Origin: CAZUZD01 sp964624465
Lineage (GTDB): Bacteria; Planctomycetota; Planctomycetia; Isosphaerales; Isosphaeraceae
Assembly (NCBI GenBank): GCA_964624465.1
Contig: CAZUZD010000071.1
Span: 1 to 22,767, forward strand
DNA length: 22,767 bases
Direction of reading: 5' to 3'
The notes beneath the pieces are model-generated. The model saw nothing but the letters and a program-made list of their open reading frames with translations. It made no database searches and was not told the DNA's origin. Below, one piece after another: positions 6,788-14,633 of the stretch. Position 1 is the first letter of the stretch. Every line of letters starts with the position of its first letter. The translations under genes and the position numbers were made by a program.

Positions 6788-7630
6788 ATGCGAGACCCCA
6801 CCCCGCGAGCTTCCTCCAGCGGTCGTGGTCGGCGTGCGTCCGGTCGGTCGCTCAATGGGGCCACCCTGCTGATTTTCATCGTGGGCGACCCGGTGGCCCA
6901 GCTGAAATCGCCCCAGAGCGTGACGCCGCTCCTGAGGCGGCGCGGGGCCGATCTGGCGGTCGTCCCGGCGCATGTCGTGGCGGAGGACTTCGGGGGGTTC
7001 GTCGAGGTCGCACGCCGGACCCGGAACGTCGCCGGGATCATCGCGACGGTGCCGCACAAGTTCGCCGCGTTCGGCCTCTGCGCCGAGGTCGGCCCGCATG
7101 CGCAGATCACCGGCGCGGTCAACCTGATGCGGCGACTACCCTCGGGCGACTGATACGGCGAGATGCTCGATGGCGTCGGCCATGTGGCGGCCGTGCGCTC
7201 GGCCGGTTTCGAGCCGGCTGGCCGCCGGGCCCTGGTCGTTGGCGCCGGCGGCGCCGGCACGGCGATCGCGCACGCCCTGGCCGACGCCGAAGTCGGTGGC
7301 CTGGCCATCCACGACCGGGATCACGACCGCCGGGATCACCTGATCGGTCGGATCGCGGCCCGAGGCGATGTCACGGTCGAGCCCGGCTCGGACGACACCC
7401 GTGGCTTCGATCTGGTGACCAACGCCACCCCGATGGGGATGCGTCCCGACGACCCGCTGCCAATCGATGTGCGAGGGTTACGGGCCGGTGTGTTCGTCAG
7501 CGATGTCGTGACCGCCCCCGCGGTTCCCCCGCTGATCGAGTCGGCGCGGGCGCTGGGCTGTCCGACCCTGACCGGCACGGCGATGTTCCGGACCATGCGG
7601 CATCTGATCGCGGATTTCTACTGGCGATGA
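6788..7630 (+). pseudogene. Shikimate/quinate dehydrogenase-like gene interrupted by an in-frame TGA
   Basis: Read through one stop, this is a 280-residue AroE-family protein, which is the normal length. It shows IVGDPVAQLKSPQ, then GIIATVPHK with the catalytic Lys at codon 91, then GAVN. After the stop follow GEMLDG, the Rossmann loop GAGGAG (152-157), TNATPMGM and SDVVTAPAVPPLIE. The stop TGA at 7151-7153 (codon 122) lies in GD*YGEMLDG. Relatives usually have an aromatic residue here and Trp (TGG) is one base away, so a nonsense mutation or base-call error is likely. TGA is used as a normal stop by neighbouring genes, which argues against recoding. AroE enzymes reduce 3-dehydroshikimate with NADPH; this copy sits with an O-methyltransferase and a glycosyltransferase, so a specialised cyclitol or natural-product role is inferred. 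The end overlaps the methyltransferase start (ATGA). Confidence 0.78.
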
Positions 7631-8724
7631 CCCTCCTCAGGGGCCGGCGCCACCCGGGCCCCGGGCCAGGCGCGACCGTTGACCTCCCGTCCCGGAGCCG
7701 ACCCATCGACGCCCTGACCCCTGTACCGGCGGAAGCGAGACTGGCCTGGCTGATCAACGGCTACCAGTACACCCAGCTGATCCACGTGGCGGCCGAACTC
7801 GGTCTGGCCGATCACCTGGTCGACGGCCCGCTGGACTCGGACGACCTGGCGCGTCGCGTCGAGGCCAATCCGGACGCCTTCGCTCGCTACGCCCGCGCCC
7901 GGGCCGCCCTGGGCGTGCTCGACGAGGTGGCCCTCGGCCGCTTCGCGCTGGGACCGATCGGGGCATGGCTCCGAGCCGACCACCCGCAGTCGCTGCGTCC
8001 CTGGGCGCGATTCGTCGCTCAGGGCCATCGCAGGCAGACCTGGGGCCATCTGCTCCAGAGCGTCCGGACGGGGGAAAATGCCTTCCGGGCAGTGCTCGGC
8101 GTCGATAGCTGGACCTACCGCGCGCAGAACCCCGATCAGGCGGCCCTCTTCAACGAGGCGATGACCGCCAACTCCCGGCGCATCGAGCCGGCGATCGTGC
8201 GCGCCTGCGACCTGAGCGGCTGCCGGCGGGTGGCGGATCTCGGTGGGGGACAGGGCTCCTTGCTAGCCGGCTTGCTGCGGGCGCATCCCGAGCTCCAGGG
8301 CGTGCTGTTCGATCTGCCGGCGGTGGTGGCGGGGGCGGGCTCGATCCTGGAGGCGGCCGGGGTCGCCGATCGGTGTGAGGTGGTCGGCGGCAGCCTGTTC
8401 GAGGGAGTTCCGACCACTTGTGATGCCTACCTGATGAAGTTCATCCTCCACGACTGGTCGGACGAGGACGCGGCCCGGATCCTGGCCGTCTGCCGCCGGG
8501 ACCTGCCGGCCTCAGCCCGCCTGATCCTGGTCGAGTACCTCGTCGGTCCGCCCAATGAAGGGCTCGGGCCGAAACTCTCCGACCTGAACATGCTGCTCGG
8601 GCCGGGCGGCCGCGAGCGGACCGAGGCCGAGTTCGGGGCTCTGCTGCGTCGCAGCGGCTTCCGGCTGATCGAGTGCCGATCCACCGAGGCGCCGGTGCAC
8701 CTGCTCGTTGCCCAGCCCGAGTGA
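7627..8724 (+). CDS. SAM-dependent O-methyltransferase (PF00891 type)
   Basis: This is a 365-residue class I methyltransferase with an N-terminal winged-helix dimerisation domain (about residues 35-120, WLINGYQYTQLIHVAAELGLADHL in its first helices). It is followed by the SAM-binding core with motif I VADLGGGQGS (202-211) and the acidic end of strand 2, VLFDLP. FILHDWSDEDA contains the catalytic-base His (H275) of plant/actinobacterial small-molecule O-methyltransferases. Relatives methylate hydroxyls on aromatic or isoprenoid natural products. The start ATG 7627 overlaps the preceding stop as ATGA, so translation is probably coupled to the broken shikimate-dehydrogenase-like gene, and the nonsense codon there could reduce its expression. 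A GT1 gene follows after six bases. Confidence 0.85.
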   Translation: MTLLRGRRHPGPGPGATVDLPSRSRPIDALTPVPAEARLAWLINGYQYTQLIHVAAELGLADHLVDGPLDSDDLARRVEANPDAFARYARARAALGVLDEVALGRFALGPIGAWLRADHPQSLRPWARFVAQGHRRQTWGHLLQSVRTGENAFRAVLGVDSWTYRAQNPDQAALFNEAMTANSRRIEPAIVRACDLSGCRRVADLGGGQGSLLAGLLRAHPELQGVLFDLPAVVAGAGSILEAAGVADRCEVVGGSLFEGVPTTCDAYLMKFILHDWSDEDAARILAVCRRDLPASARLILVEYLVGPPNEGLGPKLSDLNMLLGPGGRERTEAEFGALLRRSGFRLIECRSTEAPVHLLVAQPE

Positions 8725-8730
8725 GGCCCG

Positions 8731-9939
8731 ATGCCTGAGTCTCCGATCCTCCTGGTCTGCATGCCCGAATTCGGGTACCTGCAGCGCCAGTTGACCGTCG
8801 TGCAGGCCCTGACCGCCCGTGGCCATCAGGCCCATGTGCTGACCGACCCACGATTCGCGGAGCCGGTGCGGCGCGCCGGCGGCATCCTGATCGACCTGTT
8901 CGAGGGCCGGCCGCTGGAGGCCGTCGACGCCACCTCGATCCCGGTCCCGAGCCGCTACGTCACGTTCGCCGCCGTGTACCTCGAATCCATGGCCCGACAG
9001 CTCGCCCCGCTTCGGCCCGGGCTGGTCATCTACGACAGCTTTGCAGTGGTCGCGCCACTGCTGGCCGATCGCCTGGGCGTGCCCGCGGTCAACATCTGCT
9101 TTGGCCACGCAGCGTTTCCGGCCCGACATCTGGCGCGAATCCAGCAGGATCCCAGGGTGCGGACCGCTCCGGCCTGCCTGGAGGCCGTGCATCGGTTGCG
9201 CGAGCTGTACGGCCTGACCCGAGCGTCCCCCTTCAGCTACCTGGACAATCTCAGCCCGGTGCTGAACCTCTACGGCGAGCCGGCCCAGTTGCTCAACGCC
9301 GAGGAACGCGCGGCGTTCGAGCCGATCGCCTACTTCGGGACGCTGGCCCCTGAAATGCGCGAGGCAGCCGGGACCCAGGCCGCGTTCGCCGGTATCCGTG
9401 GCCAACCCAGGGCCTACGTCTCCTTCGGCACGGTCATCTGGCGTTACTATGCGGATCGGGCGCTGGCCGCCCTGGCGCTGCTGGGTCCCGAGCTGGCCCG
9501 CCGGGGCTGGGAGGTCGTCATCAGCCTGGGCGGTCGCCAGCCCTCGCCGTTCGAGGCGGCCGCACTGACCAGCCCGGGCGTTCGGATCGAGCCCTCGGTC
9601 GATCAATGGGCCACCCTGGCCGAGTCCGACGTCTTCGTGACCCACCACGGCCTGAACTCGACGCACGAGGCGATCTACCACCGCGTCCCGATGCTCTCCT
9701 ACCCGTTCTTCAGCGATCAGCCGGACCTGGCGCGCCGTTGCGAGGAGCTCGGCCTGGCCATCCCGCTGGGCGTCGGCCCCTGCCCGGCGCTCGGGGCGGC
9801 CGAACTCGACCGTGCCCTCGAACGGCTCGACCGCGATCGGGAGCGGCTGGCTGATCGGCTGGCAGCCGCACGGGCCTGGGAACTCGAGACCATCGCAGGC
9901 CGCGAGCCGATCATCGAGCGGATCCTGCAACTGGCCTGA
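8731..9939 (+). CDS. GT1-family (UDP-glycosyltransferase-like, MGT) glycosyltransferase
   Basis: This 402-residue GT-B-fold enzyme should transfer a sugar from a nucleotide sugar to a small lipophilic acceptor. The N-lobe starts ILLVCMPEFGYLQRQL with GHQAHVLTDPRF, typical of macrolide/flavonoid glycosyltransferases. YVSFGT opens the C-lobe. The donor-binding signature is SVDQWATLAESDVFVTHHGLNSTHEAI (H305, H306), then PMLSYPFFSDQPDLARR. The start ATG 8731 has a GAGG element overlapping the stop of the methyltransferase gene just upstream. Gene order (dehydrogenase, methyltransferase, glycosyltransferase) suggests decoration of one product. Donor and acceptor are unknown. Confidence 0.85.
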   Translation: MPESPILLVCMPEFGYLQRQLTVVQALTARGHQAHVLTDPRFAEPVRRAGGILIDLFEGRPLEAVDATSIPVPSRYVTFAAVYLESMARQLAPLRPGLVIYDSFAVVAPLLADRLGVPAVNICFGHAAFPARHLARIQQDPRVRTAPACLEAVHRLRELYGLTRASPFSYLDNLSPVLNLYGEPAQLLNAEERAAFEPIAYFGTLAPEMREAAGTQAAFAGIRGQPRAYVSFGTVIWRYYADRALAALALLGPELARRGWEVVISLGGRQPSPFEAAALTSPGVRIEPSVDQWATLAESDVFVTHHGLNSTHEAIYHRVPMLSYPFFSDQPDLARRCEELGLAIPLGVGPCPALGAAELDRALERLDRDRERLADRLAAARAWELETIAGREPIIERILQLA

Positions 9940-10199
9940 CCTCGAGAAGCCGACAGGCAATCCCAGCATCGGGAACACTGGAGGTCGTCAGACCGAGGAC
10001 GCGTGGAGTCCAGCCCGACAATCTGGCCAGGCCTGTGCTCTCCTATGACGGCTTCGATCGTGGTGTCGTGACTCAGCGACGACGGTGGTCGCAACGCCTT
10101 CCCGATGGGCCCACGAGCTGGAGCACAACCCGTCCACCACCTCGACGGCGATCAATGGCTCATCGGCCTCGTCACTCGGAAGTCGATCGCGAGCAGAAT
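9940..10199. other. Intergenic, no recognisable gene
   Basis: No frame shows family-like sequence. This is either the GT1 3' flank or the eroded start of the nuclease remnant that follows. I see no convincing terminator hairpin after the GT1 stop at 9939. Confidence 0.4.
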
Positions 10200-10540
10200 G
10201 GGTCGAAAGCTCATCCTCGGCACCTTCGTCGACCTGGAAGGCCCACCGGCTCGACCGGCTGGCCCTGGCCACCGACGACCCCCGGATTCCTGATCGTGCT
10301 GGAGCGCGACCGCCCACCGCGCGGTCGTCGCCCAGGCCCTCGACTCTGCCAGCTGGGTCGAGCAGCTCCGCCCTCAGGAGATCGCCGCCAGCTCCGGCCG
10401 GATCGCCCCCGGCCGGAGCCTGGCCGAGGCCTTCGAGGCTCGCCTCGGCCAGGACCTCGACGAGGCCGTCGTCAACGAGGCGCACGAGATGGTCAGCGTC
10501 ACCCCGGCACTCGACCAGAGCAGCGAGCGGGTGGCCTCTG
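10200..10540 (+). pseudogene. Remnant of a PDDEXK-type (NucS/DUF91-like) nuclease gene
   Basis: Fragments in changing frames spell a protein I recognise from restriction-endonuclease-like families. KLILGTFVDLE (about 10207, frame 1) is followed by HRLDRLALATD (10244, frame 2) and FLIVLERDRPPR (10287, frame 0). Then AVVAQALDSASWVEQLRPQEIA continues with SLAEAFEARLGQDL, VNEAHEMVSV and ALDQSSERV (from 10321, frame 1). In intact relatives these give a D...E-L-K-R catalytic strand; here the Lys region reads LERDR. Three frame changes within 120 bases show it is dead. Its left end is not clear, and 9940-10200 may hold more of it in unrecognisable form. Confidence 0.5.
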
Positions 10541-10631
10541 ACAGCCGGCCGGGCCGGGGAACGCCAGCGAGCGACCCATCGCGGGTCCACGGCGAACGTG
10601 GATGGGGGCCGGCAGGGTGCCGGCCCAGCCC

Positions 10632-12335
10632 TCAGTGAGGACTGGTCGATTCGCCGGCTGGCGCGACCACCCCGGATGGACCGAGGGGGGCCCTGGCGTC
10701 CTCGGAGTCCGGAGCAGGCGACGGCTCGGACCCACGGCGGCGCCAGACCTCGATGAGGCCGAAGGCGCGATCCAGGGCATACTCGGATTCGACCACGGCG
10801 AAGAGGTCGGCCAGCCAGGGCCGTTCGGCCTTCTCGACGGTCGGGTTCCAGAGCACCACGGCGTCCTGGGACTGCCTCAGCGCCGACGCGACCAGCTCCT
10901 GGTTCCGGCCCTCGGTCAGGACCAGCATCAGGTAGTCTACCGGGACGGCCGCCGGTCGGGGGATGGCGGAGACGATCGCGCGCTTCGAGTGGTTCAGCGA
11001 GGCGACCCGCGTCGTCGGGGCGGTGGTCGCGCGCACATGGGCGATGGCGGCCTCGAGGTCGGCCCACTCGTAGTCCGGGAAATCGACGAAGGCCCGGGGC
11101 GGGATCGCGACCGGGCGGCCGTCCCGGAGCGAGGCTAGACCCCGCCGGGCGGCGACCAGGGCGATGTGGGTGGGGCGTGGGGCCCACTCCGTCGCCAGCA
11201 GCAGGGCGACCGTGGCCAGCAGCGCCAGGTCGGTGCGAGCGAGGCGGCGGTCGAGCACGCCTCCCAGGGCCACGGCGTTCAGGGCGAGCATGCCGCGCAT
11301 CGGGAGCTCGTAATACTCGTGGGCCACTGGACTCGTCACCTGGTAGAACCAGGCGCCCAGGGCCCCGAGGGCCAGGCCGGCCAGGAACGAGCGCCGGCCG
11401 GCCGGCTCGCGGACACTCAGCAACAGCAGTGCCAGCGGGGCCAGGTAGTAGCCCGGGTGCCGGCTGGCCAGCAGCCGCTGGGTCAGGAAGCGTTGCCGCC
11501 AGGCGGACCCGGTATCGAAGCCGCGCGCGATCCCCAGCCGGGTCGCGTAGAACTCGCGAACGAAGTCATCAAGCACCCCCTGCAGGAGCAACGGCAGGAA
11601 GCCGAGCACCAGCGGGATGGCCGCGAAGGCACACCAGCGGAGCAGTCGCCCCCGTCGGCCAGCATCCTCCGCGCCCGAGGGTGCCAACTCCAGGCCGCAG
11701 AGCGTCAGGAGCAGGCCAGGAAGGGTCAGGATCGCCTGGGGCCGGAACAGCATGGCGAGGCCGAAGGCCAGGGCCGAGGCCACCCAGCCGGCCTGGCCGC
11801 GCTGGAGCCGGGGCGACAGGAAGGCGATCGCCAGCAGCACCACGACGTGCCACTCGCGCTGCCCGGTGATCGTGTAATTTTGTGACAGGTAATAGGCGAG
11901 GAAGCCCGCGGCGCCGATCCACCCGTAGAGGGCCCGGCCCCACTCGCGCACCGACCAGCCGACCAGCAGCAGGAGGAAGCCGGCGAGCAGCAGGGCGTCG
12001 ATGGCGTAGAACGACCGCGCATCACCCCAGCCGAAAAGCTTGCCGTGGGCCCAGAACCAGTAGATTTCGCCAGGAAACTGGTTCGTCTTGTGCTCGGCGT
12101 AGGGACGCACGCCGGTGTCCCAGTCCTGGGCCAGCATCGCGAAGTGGTCGTGGTCGGTGAACAGCGGCAGGCTCAGGTACGAGGGTAGCCAGACCAGGAA
12201 GCAGAGCACGCACCAGGTCGCCAGCGCCACGGCGGCGGGCCAGCCCAGCAGCCAGGCAATGGCCGCGTCGATCCGGCCCGGCCCGGTTCCCGCGCCCGGA
12301 GACGGGTCAGCGATCGCCGCGGCTTGCTCGCTCAC
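10632..12335 (-). CDS. GT-C-type multi-spanning membrane glycosyltransferase
   Basis: This is a 567-residue integral membrane protein with about ten or more hydrophobic segments, for example residues 33-56 and the stretches ALLLAGFLLLLVGWSV, VVVLLAIAFL, FAAIPLVLGFLPLLL, YYLAPLALLLLSV and TDLALLATVALLLA. The first extracytoplasmic loop carries PLFTDHDHFAMLAQDWDTGVRPY, with acidic residues D61 and D63. This layout matches PMT/ArnT-like GT-C enzymes that use polyprenyl-phosphate sugars. The last 150 residues form a soluble domain. The GTG start at 12335 was chosen because a perfect GGAGG lies six bases upstream (12342-12346 on this strand). The open frame runs further, to 12674, but that part looks non-coding. 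It diverges from the glycan operon, whose GT2 fusion could supply its lipid-linked donor. Confidence 0.78.
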   Translation of the reverse strand: MSEQAAAIADPSPGAGTGPGRIDAAIAWLLGWPAAVALATWCVLCFLVWLPSYLSLPLFTDHDHFAMLAQDWDTGVRPYAEHKTNQFPGEIYWFWAHGKLFGWGDARSFYAIDALLLAGFLLLLVGWSVREWGRALYGWIGAAGFLAYYLSQNYTITGQREWHVVVLLAIAFLSPRLQRGQAGWVASALAFGLAMLFRPQAILTLPGLLLTLCGLELAPSGAEDAGRRGRLLRWCAFAAIPLVLGFLPLLLQGVLDDFVREFYATRLGIARGFDTGSAWRQRFLTQRLLASRHPGYYLAPLALLLLSVREPAGRRSFLAGLALGALGAWFYQVTSPVAHEYYELPMRGMLALNAVALGGVLDRRLARTDLALLATVALLLATEWAPRPTHIALVAARRGLASLRDGRPVAIPPRAFVDFPDYEWADLEAAIAHVRATTAPTTRVASLNHSKRAIVSAIPRPAAVPVDYLMLVLTEGRNQELVASALRQSQDAVVLWNPTVEKAERPWLADLFAVVESEYALDRAFGLIEVWRRRGSEPSPAPDSEDARAPLGPSGVVAPAGESTSPH

Positions 12336-12341
12336 AGGGAA

Positions 12342-12346
12342 CCTCC
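12342..12346 (-). promoter_or_regulatory. Consensus ribosome binding site GGAGG deciding the GTG start
   Basis: GGAGG on the minus strand lies six bases before the GTG at 12335, the ideal Shine-Dalgarno spacing. It sets the start of the GT-C gene about 110 codons inside the longest open frame. Confidence 0.8.
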
Positions 12347-12873
12347 AGAGACGTCGAGTCACTCCCGGCCAGGCGCAGCAGAGGATCGGCCCATCGCGTT
12401 CGACCGACGGTCGCCAGTTGCGGCTCTGCGAACGGCGAAGCAGCGGGCCGGTTCCCGGGATCGCGAATCCGTGGAACGGCGATCGGATGACAAGCCCCTC
12501 GCCCTGCGTCGGGTCGGAGGCCTGACCGCTCGTGACGGTTCGATCGAGCCAGGTTAGTGATCGACGGGCCCGGAGTCCACGTCGCATTGAATGCGAGCGG
12601 CGAGGCCGAGCCTCCGGGTGGGAGGCCAGCGGGATCGAGCCGTTGCTCCGATCCACGGCTCGATCCGCAATCATGGCCGCCGACCGCGAGCCAACCTGGA
12701 TTGCGGAGGGGACTTTACAGTGAGAATGGTTGCGTCGTAAGTTTGTTCCGGGTTCTCGGCCATTTCGCCGACGAAATCGCCAGGCTCCCCGCGTCTGGGC
12801 AGAAGTCGGGAACCATGATGTGGCTGGCGCAGGCCGTCCGGCCCCGGCCCCTTCCCAGGATCACAACCGCACC
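12347..12873. promoter_or_regulatory. Divergent intergenic region, probable promoters of the GT-C gene and the glycan operon
   Basis: This 527-base stretch has no recognisable gene in any frame. On the plus strand TTTACA (12714-12719) lies at about the right distance from CGTAAG (12736-12741) to be a weak -35/-10 pair, which would give a leader of roughly 125 bases before the first transketolase gene. The region from 12714 to 12760 is locally AT-richer. The identity of the boxes is a guess. Confidence 0.35.
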
Positions 12874-13662
12874 ATGCCCGACGCACCGACCTGGGCGGAT
12901 CGACGCAGACCCGCCCGGCGACGACTGCTCCAGATGCACTACGAAAGTCGCGTCGGCCACATCGGCGGCAACCTCTCGTGCCTGGACCTGCTGCTGGCGC
13001 TCTATCACGAACGGCTCCAGGCGGACGATCAGTTCGTGCTCTCGAAGGGCCATGCGGCCGGGGCACTCTACGTGGCCCTCTGGTCGGTGGGCCGGCTCAG
13101 CGATGACGACCTGAAGCGGTTCCACCAGGAAGATACGACCCTCTGCGCCCACCCGCCGCCGCGCGGGATCGCCGACGTCCTGTTCGCCACCGGGAGCCTG
13201 GGCCACGGCCTGTCGCTCTCGGCCGGCCTGGCGCTGGGCAAGCGGCTCAAGGGGGAGCCCGGCCGCGTCGTTTGCCTGATGTCGGACGGCGAGTGGAACG
13301 AGGGGTCCTCCTGGGAGGCGCTCATCTTCGCGCGGCAACACCGGCTCGAGAACCTCACGCTCGTCGTCGACGCCAACGGCCTGCAAGGGTTCGGCACCAC
13401 CCGCGAGGTGGCCGACCTGGAACCGCTGGCCGACCGGTTCCGCGCCTTCGGGGTCGCGACCCTGGAGATCGACGGCCACGACCCCAGAGCGATCGATCGG
13501 GTCCTCGGCGCCGAGGCGGCCCGCGCCGCCGACGGCCCGCTCGCGGTCGTCGCGCGGACGCGCAAGGGGTGCGGTGTGCCGTTCATGCAGGATCGGATGG
13601 AGTGGCACTACCTGCCGATGACCGAGGCCCAGTACGAGCAAGCCCAGGACGCCAACGGCTGA
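12874..13662 (+). CDS. Transketolase-like protein, N-terminal (TPP-binding) subunit
   Basis: This 262-residue protein corresponds to the first third of a transketolase. YESRVGHIGGNLSCLDLLLALYH and FVLSKGHAAGALYVAL are the substrate/TPP loops. TGSLGHGLSLSAGLALG follows, then the TPP motif from SDGEWNEG (D138, G139, E140) to VVDANG (N168), which binds Mg and diphosphate. Split transketolases are complete only with a partner carrying the pyrimidine-binding half, encoded here two bases downstream. Start ATG 12874 was chosen because the upstream part of the frame has no family similarity; an AGGA lies about 14 bases before. In sugar-nucleotide clusters such pairs transfer two-carbon units onto unusual sugars, so a role in making a special monosaccharide is inferred rather than central metabolism. 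Confidence 0.88.
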   Translation: MPDAPTWADRRRPARRRLLQMHYESRVGHIGGNLSCLDLLLALYHERLQADDQFVLSKGHAAGALYVALWSVGRLSDDDLKRFHQEDTTLCAHPPPRGIADVLFATGSLGHGLSLSAGLALGKRLKGEPGRVVCLMSDGEWNEGSSWEALIFARQHRLENLTLVVDANGLQGFGTTREVADLEPLADRFRAFGVATLEIDGHDPRAIDRVLGAEAARAADGPLAVVARTRKGCGVPFMQDRMEWHYLPMTEAQYEQAQDANG

Positions 13663-13664
13663 CG

Positions 13665-14576
13665 ATGCGGACCATCTTTTGCCAGTCGCTCGTCGCCGAG
13701 GCGGCGCGACGACCCGATTTCGTGTTCCTGACCGGGGACCTGGGCTTCATGGCCCTGGAGCCGCTCCGGGATGCGCTGGGGGCGCGGTTCTTCAACGCCG
13801 GCGTGGCCGAGCAGAACATGGTCTCCGTGGCCGCCGGCCTCGCGCGCCAGGGGTTGCGACCCTGGGTCTACAGCATCGCCCCGTTCGCCTATGCCCGACC
13901 GTTCGAGCAGGTCCGCAACGACGTCTGCCTCCACGGCCTCCCCGTTGTGATCGTCGGCAACGGCGGCGGGTATGGCTACGGCGTGATGGGAGCGACCCAC
14001 CACGCGATCGAGGACTACGGCACCCTGCTCGGCCTGCCCGGAATCCGCGCATACATCCCGGTATTCGACGAGGACGTGGCCGCCCTGGCCCCCCGGCTGT
14101 TCGAGGTCGAGCACCCGGCCTACCTGCGGCTCGGCCTGGCCGAGGGGCCGAAGGATGTGACCCCACCGCCCTACGCACCCTGGCGACGGCTCGAGCCGGG
14201 CAACGGCTGGGTCGTGCTGGTAGCCGGGGCGCTGGCGGGCGGGATCTGGGCCGCCGTAAGGACCCTCGAACCCGCGCAGCGGCCCGCCCTCTGGGTGGTG
14301 TCGGAGCTCCCGCCGGTCGACCCGCCGGCGGCGTTCCGCGACGACCTCGAACGTACCGGCCGGCTCCTCGTCGTCGAGGAGCACGTGGCCCACGGGGGCC
14401 TGGGTCAGATGATGGCCCGGTCGCTGCTGGAGGCCGGCCGCGCCCCCGGACGGTTCGTCACCCGGTCGGCCCTCGGCTACGTCTCCGGCCGGTACGGCTC
14501 GCAGGCGTTCCACCGTCGCGAGTCGGGCCTCGACCCCGCTGCGCTGCTCGAATTCCTGGCCGTCAACCGCCCCTGA
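13665..14576 (+). CDS. Transketolase-like protein, C-terminal (pyrimidine-binding) subunit
   Basis: This 303-residue partner of the preceding subunit carries VFLTGDLGF and FFNAGVAEQNMVSVAAGLA, in which E49 activates the thiamine ring. GYGYGVMGATHHAIEDYGTLLGLPGI holds the His-rich substrate loop. The transketolase C-terminal domain includes RLLVVEEHVAHGGLGQMMA. This is the layout of the DXS/transketolase pyrimidine and C domains. ATG 13665 starts two bases after the upstream stop, implying co-translation and a 1:1 complex. The reaction is two-carbon ketol transfer in the family; the actual donor and acceptor are unknown. Confidence 0.88.
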   Translation: MRTIFCQSLVAEAARRPDFVFLTGDLGFMALEPLRDALGARFFNAGVAEQNMVSVAAGLARQGLRPWVYSIAPFAYARPFEQVRNDVCLHGLPVVIVGNGGGYGYGVMGATHHAIEDYGTLLGLPGIRAYIPVFDEDVAALAPRLFEVEHPAYLRLGLAEGPKDVTPPPYAPWRRLEPGNGWVVLVAGALAGGIWAAVRTLEPAQRPALWVVSELPPVDPPAAFRDDLERTGRLLVVEEHVAHGGLGQMMARSLLEAGRAPGRFVTRSALGYVSGRYGSQAFHRRESGLDPAALLEFLAVNRP

Positions 14577-14633
14577 CCGGTCGCCGTCGACCCGAACCCG
14601 ACCAATCCGCCACCGGCCACTCCCCGAGCCCTG

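Noticed and set aside
7151..7153. TGA as tryptophan or selenocysteine codon
   Set aside because: Other genes in the window stop normally at TGA, and no selenocysteine-insertion hairpin or conserved Cys/Sec position is evident. A mutation or sequence error is simpler.
6646..7626. Upstream extension of the methyltransferase frame
   Set aside because: It runs in a different frame through the AroE-like gene and is arginine-rich; the methyltransferase family sequence begins after 7627 and the ATGA overlap marks the start.
12336..12674. N-terminal extension of the GT-C gene
   Set aside because: A perfect GGAGG six bases before GTG 12335 and the absence of membrane-protein character upstream set the start inside.
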